Below are positions 20,701 through 29,700 of a stretch of 64,000 nt of DNA, piece by piece (position 1 is the stretch's first letter; the number at the start of each line of letters is the position of its first letter). A model generated the notes under the pieces. The model was not told the DNA's origin and ran no database searches. It saw only the letters and a program-made list of their open reading frames with translations. This DNA comes from Agapetus fuscipes (Eukaryota; Arthropoda; Insecta; Trichoptera; Glossosomatidae), in the NCBI GenBank assembly GCA_951799405.1, contig OX637333.1, forward strand, positions 28,974,785 through 29,038,784, written 5' to 3'. The position numbers were made by a program, and so were the translations under genes.

Positions 20701-23700
20701 TTTCCTGTAAAACAGGGCATTTTTTATTTAGGCGGATATGACGGCACTGGATCTTCCGATATTATGTATTTCATACAAGTGCACCAACGGGCGCAGGTAG
20801 CCTGGCAGATCCAGTGATGTCACTGCTTGGCTAGCCGGCCGCGCTGTGTTTTGGCGGGACTCAAATTCTCGGCGTTTTATTTTACAAAATTATCAATTAA
20901 ATCTTTATTTGGACTACTTAAAAATGTATGGTTGTGATCCTTGAAATGTACTCAGCACAACCATAGCATTTTCAATTGTATTCCCAACCACTGCAATTAC
21001 CCTATTTTATTAATAGTGAACCCGAGATAAAATCATTACAGCATTGTGTGTTGTTGTGCAGGCTCGCCCCGTGGAAGACAGAGTGGGGAGCTGGGACCCC
21101 GAGGAGCGGGAGTACCACAACAGGCTGAGGGAGCAGGCGGACATGCGCGCCCGCGTGCTGCAGGCCAAGGAGCGCAGGAGGAGGCAGAACACCACCAGGT
21201 CTGCTACGCATCCACAACACATAATAAATAACCTGAAATTGGCTGGCATGGCTTATTATCTTAATTTGTGGGTGCGGGATCCTTCGGATTACCGCAATCA
21301 ACAGATTAGGCAGGGTTCGGACTAGGGCGGCTACTGTATATCACAAAAATACTGTTTGTGGCTTTAACTTGTTTATTCTTTTAATTGAGCGAACAGCATT
21401 TCAATATAACTTTCTATAATCAATGAATAAATATTTATAATTCAATATTTAATTGAATTATATTGGAGTAAACTACTATAATTGAATAATGTTTTGTTTT
21501 TGTAGTGTCGAGGAAAAGAAACGCCCCGTATCTCCTCAGAACAAGAGTGACAGACCTCCGCCTAAAGCTCAGCCAGCGCAGCCCACAGCGGAGAAGAAAC
21601 TGGCTCCCCCGCCAGCCAAACGGGCCAGCAATCCCGCCGCAGACACCACTGCAAACAAACAGCAAAACTCACAGCAAGCCGTCAAGAAAAACAGCCCACA
21701 GAAGTCGGACAATCCAGAAGATGACGACGATGAGGATCCCGTGATGAAAAAGATCATAGACGGGGATTTCGATGATATCCTGGACGACGACGCTCTGAGG
21801 CTGTCTCCTGAAGATGAGGATTTGCTGCTGAGCGACGGGGAGAGAGATGGCAACACTCCGCCGTTAAGGAATAGTGTTACCAGCATCTCTACGCAGAAGG
21901 AGAATGTTTCCAAGGTGAAGAAATCACCTGTGCAACAGAAGCAGCCTGTGAAAGAGATTATGCTGACTAGTAAGACCACTAGCTCCAAGCAAATTGCTGG
22001 GTAAGACTACTCTTCTAATCATTAATGTGTATTGACAGTTGTTTGTGCATGTATTATCAGTTAGTGAAGAATTCTTGAAAGAGTTAAAGTTGGGTTGAAA
22101 AAGGAATACTGAAAAGAATATTCAGGTAGTGCGCTGAAAGTAAATGGTTGTAAGCAGGAGTTGAGGCACATATTATGGGAAACCAAGCATACATTAAGGC
22201 TGTAACAATTTCAAAAAGAGATGGTGGTTTTTTAGAGTCATAACTTGAATTCAATAAAATTATGCAAGTATTTTGAAAGTATAGAAGTCCTGCATTTAGC
22301 ATTACCGCCAAATTCATGTGTTTCACAGTGCTGTAAAACAGAAAAGATCCCTGATGGTCAGGAATTCATTATCTTTTTACTAGAGACTACATCACATAGC
22401 CGAGGATTGTTTTGAAAGTTCATAGTTTGATTGTATATTTTAGAGCAAAGAGGCCTGCGGAGCCCAGGCAGGATCTGCGCACAAAGCTGGCCCGCCCTGC
22501 GCCCCCCGCCGAGCAGCCTGCCGTGCCTGCACAGCAGCAGCAGCAGTCTCCTCCTGAGAGCCAGACTATTCACGCCACCAACAGCAGCGGCAGCAGCATG
22601 ACTGCCAGCAGTGGCACAGTGACGGCCGCCTCGCCTCGCCGCAAGATTGTGTTTGGGGACAGCCAGCCTCCCAGTGCGGACAATCAGGAAGGCAAGGATA
22701 AGGGTAATAATCTACTGCCAATTTTCTATCCTTCACTGAAACCCGGGGTAGAATGGCCGCGTTCAATTCTGACAGTTCCGAGCGTTTCCTCACCTTCACC
22801 GTAGATATCCTTCAGTCAAATTTTATGACGAGAATCACAATTCACCTTACATTCAGCAACGAATCGCTATCAGTCGCCTTCAGGCTGTAAGGAATTTAGC
22901 ACAATAGCGCTTCTGAGTATTCTTTGCTCAACCCTCAAAAAATCACCCATTGACCAACTCGCAACTCGTAATTGCAACTCGCATGGGTTTAAAAAAAAAA
23001 CTCCCGTGAACTGTTCCTGTTTATAATTTTTAACGCCTTTAAACATGTGATCGAGCGATATTTTTGCAATTCAATTAAATTGAAAGGGGATTTAAATTTA
23101 CGACATACAATTTTCAAAACTTCTCAATTTTATTTTCACTGGGAATATTATCAATGGTATTATTAACTGGCAAAATGATACTTTCAGATAAAGAAAAGCA
23201 CACTCGCAACCAAACAAAAGTCACTCGCAATTTGCGAGCTAGCGAGTAGAATTTTGGAGGGTCGTTCTTTGCTAGTACTTTGTGTTGGAAGAAAACACTG
23301 GAAATAATGCCTTGACACCCTCAGAGGAAATCCTCTGGATCCAAGCACAAGCCTGCTGCTAACTGAGCTATTAGAACAGGTTATACTAGAATATTAATAG
23401 AAGGAGAGAGGATTTTTTCATGGAAAGGGGAAATGGAAGCAACTTTGCATAGTTTTGGCTATAGTCATAAGTTAGTCTGCTTATTAATGTTCATTTTCTT
23501 TTTATTTTACAGTTGACGCAACCAAAGATGCTTCAACTAATAAATGGCGGTCCACATTCACTGAACAAAAGGTACAAAACACAATAAGTAAATAAAAAAA
23601 ATCTATCTTGAGTCATAGATCTGGAAATAAGAAATATTTTCTAAGTCGATCAATTGTTTTCAGCTGGAACGCACGGCTCCCATAGCGGCGCGCGCCATCT

Positions 23701-26700
23701 CCGCTGTCTTGCGCACCGCGACCGGCGAAACCCGAAAACCCAACCCGCCCAGCAAGGCTGAACCCAAGCCCGAACAAGACAAGTCAGGCGGTCTGTTTGG
23801 CGGCCGACGGGTCCTGGTGGGAAAGACGAACAACAATCGGGTGGTGCTGCCGCGCAGACCTCGGCCGGCCATCGTGATTGTGGAGAAGGAAGAGCCCGAG
23901 CCGTACGAGGACGAGGAAGAGCTGGAGAAGAAGGGGGAGGGGAGGACGGCGCTGGTGGGCGGCCTGCCACCCGGCATGACGGAGGCTAGGCTACTGTCCC
24001 TGTGTGGGACCCAAGTAGAGGTATCCACATGCAAAGCTTACATTCATACTGTGTGCAGCGGGGCTAGCGGCATTTCAACATGATCCACTAAAAACTTATA
24101 TAACAACTTTGTTTTGAGATGGCAAGTGGGTATTGCTTTCTTCCGCTACTGATTTTGGAGAAGGTCTGGACCTGTAGGAAGAATGGATGATGAAAGCCTG
24201 ACGGAAGTGTAGAACCTATAATCTAAGTTCTTAAAGATATATTACATTTAAGATTCATATTAACCTCTGTGTGCCGGCGATTTTTAACCATTATCCAGCT
24301 AACGAACTCTTGGTTTTGATTTTAAATATCTCCAAAGATACAAAACATATCTCCTATCTGTTTTTTTTATCTCAAAAGACAATGAAATCATGTTTTTTTA
24401 AGTGCATAATTTAGTAAAACATCATGAGTGACGTATTAAATTATGGTTAGGAAAAAAACAGTCTGTTCTAAAAATAGACTTATGATACTTTCATGAATGC
24501 ACACGTAAGCCAGGTAGGTACATAAATCTGTACCTTAGAGCATAAACAATGGAAGTCCACTTTTTTGTGTTTTTGAGTTAATGATGCAGAAATTATCACA
24601 ATTAGCTGTTCTATAAGTGGTAAAAATATTGGAGTCCTCGGACTCATAGTTACTGAGATATCAAGTGTAATAAATATGGGATGCACATATAAATGCGAGC
24701 ATAAACCACGGAAGTTCCACATACGTTGTTCACATTACTTCACATTAAATAAATATCAATAAAAGAAGATAAACAGTTTTTACAAATCAAAAATATCTCG
24801 TCTAGTTTAGAAGTTATGATGGTTTTATAAAAGTGCACATTTTCACTAAAACTCGTCTCCTGCACATTTTACTAAATGTGACTACCGTTGTTTATGCTCT
24901 AAGGTACATAAATGTTAGGCAGCAATGACCCTTTGTAATGTTAACAAAACATTTTCTTTGTTGTGTCATGTAAATAAACAGAGAATTCCATCTTTTAACT
25001 CGTCAGTTTACAAAGTCAACTTCAAATATATATTTTTTTTAAATATTCACAAACGAATTGTTGTTGAATGAACCGACAGGATGAAATTTTAGATGGGGCA
25101 GAGTGATTGTTAAAGAATGATATAAATGTAAACGGGGAATGATGTGAATGAATTGAAAGAGGTTAGCCAAGGTAGGAAGAAGTGGAGGCAATTCTGCAGA
25201 AGCTGCGGTCACCCCTAGTGGCATGGCAACAGAGTTACAGTTACTGGTTTTTAAACAAAAAAAAGATCTATGAATCAGCTGTCGATCAAATGCTGTGTGT
25301 TAGACATGATAATTGCAACTTAGTTGTCGGTGTATCTTGAAACTTGAGACTCCCTAGATTTCAGAGGCTCTAGGGGTCTATGACACTTGTTGTAGTGCCC
25401 CAGAAGTGTTGGTGATGTGGCGGTTGATGTCCTGATGCTTTGTAGCAGGGCTATTAGCTGCGTAGTGTTGTGTTGGCTCTGTTTTGAGACACTGAAAGGA
25501 AGTGGTGATTGCTGTAGGTTTTGAACAGGATTAAATTGGGTTGGGAACACAGATACCGGTGACTCGTTTCATAAACGGTCAGTTTGGTCTTGAAAACACT
25601 GAGTTATCATAGTTTTGATGTCGACTGCAAATGGATGGATGTGAGCCTTTCTACGAGTTGCCCTTGTTGTGACGAGAGGAGGAGGTATAAGTGAGGATAT
25701 TTCATCAGAACAGACACCATTATAGTACCTATAGAAGAGACTGATCGTTCAACTTTCCTTCTGTGCTCGAGAGAATGAAATAACCAAAGAAGATTGTGTC
25801 AGAAATGATTGGCTAAGTGTTAACAAACTGTAGGGTTTAATTTTTTGTGTGGATCTGGATAATGAAATGTTGAAATGCCGTCCCTGACTAAATACTATTT
25901 ATTTTAAGTGTTATACGTATTAATTAGACCATAAGCTATAGAAAGATATACTATATTCCAATTTACTAAAGAGCGGTAGGACAACTTTACCTATCATTTG
26001 GAATATCTTTAATATTAGGTATTTTTAAAATTAATACATACGTATTAGCTTCAATGATATTTATATTGATACCTTAAAGGTAGAACTGAATAAGTGACAT
26101 TAAACCAACATGGGTTTTTCAGATAAATGCATGTTTTTTTCCTATTTTCTGCGAGGCATAATACTAAAAAGGTGTGAAAAACCTGTAGTTACGAAGTTTT
26201 TCATTAACACTGCCTTATAATTAGTCCACTTGCTATGTGAAATTACACGCGATAAAATGTTTTATCAACAATTTCCCAAATCAGTGTATCAGCATTCATT
26301 CAGTTTTACCTTTAAGGTGGCGCAATGCTCTCATCAAAGATGTTAAATTTCCTAGCCTTGGAAAAAATAATTCCCAAGTCTAATAATAAATAATCTAATC
26401 TAAGTTGCAAGGATATATTCATTCAAAGCTCTCAGATGTATGCCCACAAACAAACACGTGTAGTTCGCGCTTACAAATGCTGATTGTGTACTTACAAATA
26501 AAATCCAAACCTCAAATGAACATAAGCCCTGCAACTCTTGCCGACATTCCCTGAAACAGGGGTGACATTGGCAAAGTTGTCTGTGATATTCCTTATATTG
26601 GGTTGAAATCCCTGAAAAAAAAGTTTTTAGCTTTAATATAAAGTGATTCTTAAGTGCTGTGATATTTTAAAAACTCAAAAACACTTTGAAATGATCAATT

Positions 26701-29700
26701 AATCTTGACAATGGACTTTTCTTCACCAATAATCTTTTCATGCGTGAAAGATTCGGATTTAAAAAACTATATATTAATGTCGTCAACTCAAAGTTGCTCA
26801 AGGATCATAATTCTTTTATTTCTGATCCAGGAAAACCCTGTTTTCGGTATTAGGATACCTTGGTTGATTGTAAACAAATCCAAGGAATAAGACAGAAGAC
26901 AATATAAAAGTGAAAATTGTATTTGATGTGTATTTTTTACCGCAATTCACATTTTTTTTATTCACATATTTTTAGATTGTGTAATCTATTTGTGATTTTG
27001 AACTGTGATAAGTGCAAACACCCTGGATAAACGTTGTATCTTTTCCTAGATCTGTTTCAAATGTTAATAATTATTCTACAATAGTTTAGATTGAATGTTT
27101 TAACTTTTCACCATTCATATATCTTATTTTGTATGTTAACATTTCTTTAGATGACAAAAGAATGATATAAGTCCTCATTTGGCAGCTTAAATTTTTGTAC
27201 AAACTTACCAAAGACTGCTTGGTATTTTGTTTAGTCCTGCCTCAGCCGTCACAACGTATCTACCGATCATGAAGGTAGATAGACAGCTATAAAAGATGGC
27301 TCCGGGTGAACAGGGGAATGATGAACGGTGATGAATGTGTGAATCAGGTTTTCAAATGTTTTCCATACATAGATCAGCTTATCACGCCCTGCCATGTTTT
27401 ATTGCTTTCTACCGTATCTATATGATGTGTAGGTATGTCGGGACTTTTCACTCTGGACTGATTTATCCGCAACGTGTGTATTTCGCTTACAAATAAGATT
27501 GGACAACCTTTTCTTACAAATTAAAGCGAGCTTTACTGTTGCGTATGCAAACATAATTAATATATTTGTGATACAATTCTTTGAACATGATTTTACAAAT
27601 GTTTCAGAGAACAAATCTGTGATATAATGTTGCACTGCATTTATAGTAAATATTTAAACTTTTTAGAGTTTGTGTATTTACCAGTGGCGAAGGGTGCCAT
27701 ACAAGCCGGTTCCCATCGGCTTCCCTTTTCAAATGATGTAACAAAGTAGTTAAAAATATAGGCACAAAGTAAAAAAATACATTTAAAAACCAAAGAAACA
27801 ATACGTATTTTTTCCTCATTGAAACCTTGCAGTCTACTTTATTATCATTTTTGTCTCATTTTAAACGGGAAACCGATTCCCGGCTTGTATGGCACCCTTG
27901 GCCACTGGTATTTATTTACACAGTGGGTATTCATTTTTATGAGAAAGTATAGAACTCTGTGTGTTTTTTTTAAATTTTATACTTTCCTTTTAAATACTTT
28001 GTAGCAATCATATCCATGTGATGTACTTTTAAGTTGAATTCATTGTTTATTTTTTGAGATACGTATATACGGCATGGATTTATTTTATCAATAGACCCTG
28101 CCACTATTCCCCTTTACACATATTTGTAAAGCTTATCGATTCACAGCATCTGTTGATTTTATTCCTTTTATCGTCTAAGATATTTTACATCTCGAAACAA
28201 TACATTTCGACTGCTCCAAGGAAGGAGGAAGTAACTCCGAAATTTAGGTTTTTGACTTATTTCCATTTCTGAAGGTAACAAATCATTATCTTCATTCCAA
28301 GATGACAGCCGTGTCTCTATCTCTTTTAAATTCGTTAATAAATTAATGTAAAAAATAGTTTATGCATTGTACTCCATGGAATAAATAACATTCAATTGGC
28401 TTTCCTGCAAAACTAGCTTTTTTGACTTAGTGCTGTCTTCCTTGGAGCAGTGGAATTGATATTTCCTGAAACAGTTTTGTATGGCAATTATTTATGACAT
28501 CTTTAATATTCCTATAGTCTTAGATAATACATAATATGTATGAAAAATTAATGAAAAAATTGTATCGACACCTCGAAGGCAAAACTGAATGAGTGGCATA
28601 TGAAGCTAACATGGGTTTCTCAGTTAAATGCACATTTCTTCCTACTTTCTACGAGAGAAAACACTAAAGAAATCTAAAATTCCCGTAGTTAAGAAGTTCA
28701 TCATAAGAGCTTCCTTATAATTAGTTCACTTACTATGAGAAGTTACACCCTATAAAATGTTTTATACACAATTTCCAAAATCAGTGAATCAGCACTTATT
28801 CCAGTTTAACCTTTAGGGTGGCGATATGAAAAAGTATATCCACATTTCGGCTATACTTTACATTGTTTATTATCTGATGCCTGTCTGTTTTTATTCCCCT
28901 GTGTCTTTTATTACAAAAAGACTACTCTATTGTTTATATTGCTTCTCCTTGCCCATTTTTACAATGATTACATTTTACATCTAAGTTGCAAAGATATGTT
29001 CACATTTAATGCAAGCCCACGAGCAAGCTCATGTATTGTGTACATACAAAATAAACTAAAAGTCACATGAATATAAACTTAGTAATTCTCGCCTCCTTTC
29101 CCTGATACAGGGATGGCATTGACAGAAGTGAACCAAGTTTTTACAGCATGGGGGTCAGCCTCATACCAATGTATTAGTCAAGGAACTGTAACTGTCCACT
29201 CGTACTGTAAAAAATGGTTCACTCTGCCAATATCACCTCTGTTTCAGGGAAGGCCGTCAAAACTTGCAGGGTTTACGTTCATTTGAGTTTAAGATTTTTG
29301 CAGAGCATTTGTAAGCGCAAACTTACACATGTATGTTTGTGAGCATGCATTTAATATGAATTTTAAATGTCAATTTATCTTGGCAACTTAGATTATAGAT
29401 TATATTAGACTCAGCTTTGATTGTATACAGCTCACATATGAGGACTTGATTTTTGGTTTTTGCAATATATCCTGAATTCTACTTTTATTTTGCCAAGAAC
29501 TATTTTTAAGTTTTTTTGTAAACTGCGGAATATTTTCATCAATACCATGTCTTGTTGTTCAAAAGTCACGTGTATAAATGAAATAAAAGCAAATGGTGTT
29601 TTGTCAAAGGGGTGACACGTGTATTTAAGAACTAATCAACCATCAACGATTTTAAATTATGATTACGGTCGTTAGACATTTTATAGAATGAAAAAAACGG

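Noticed and set aside
23650..24034. Antisense ORFs of 106 and 124 codons
   Set aside because: Shadows of the GC-rich RBM33-like exon 13.
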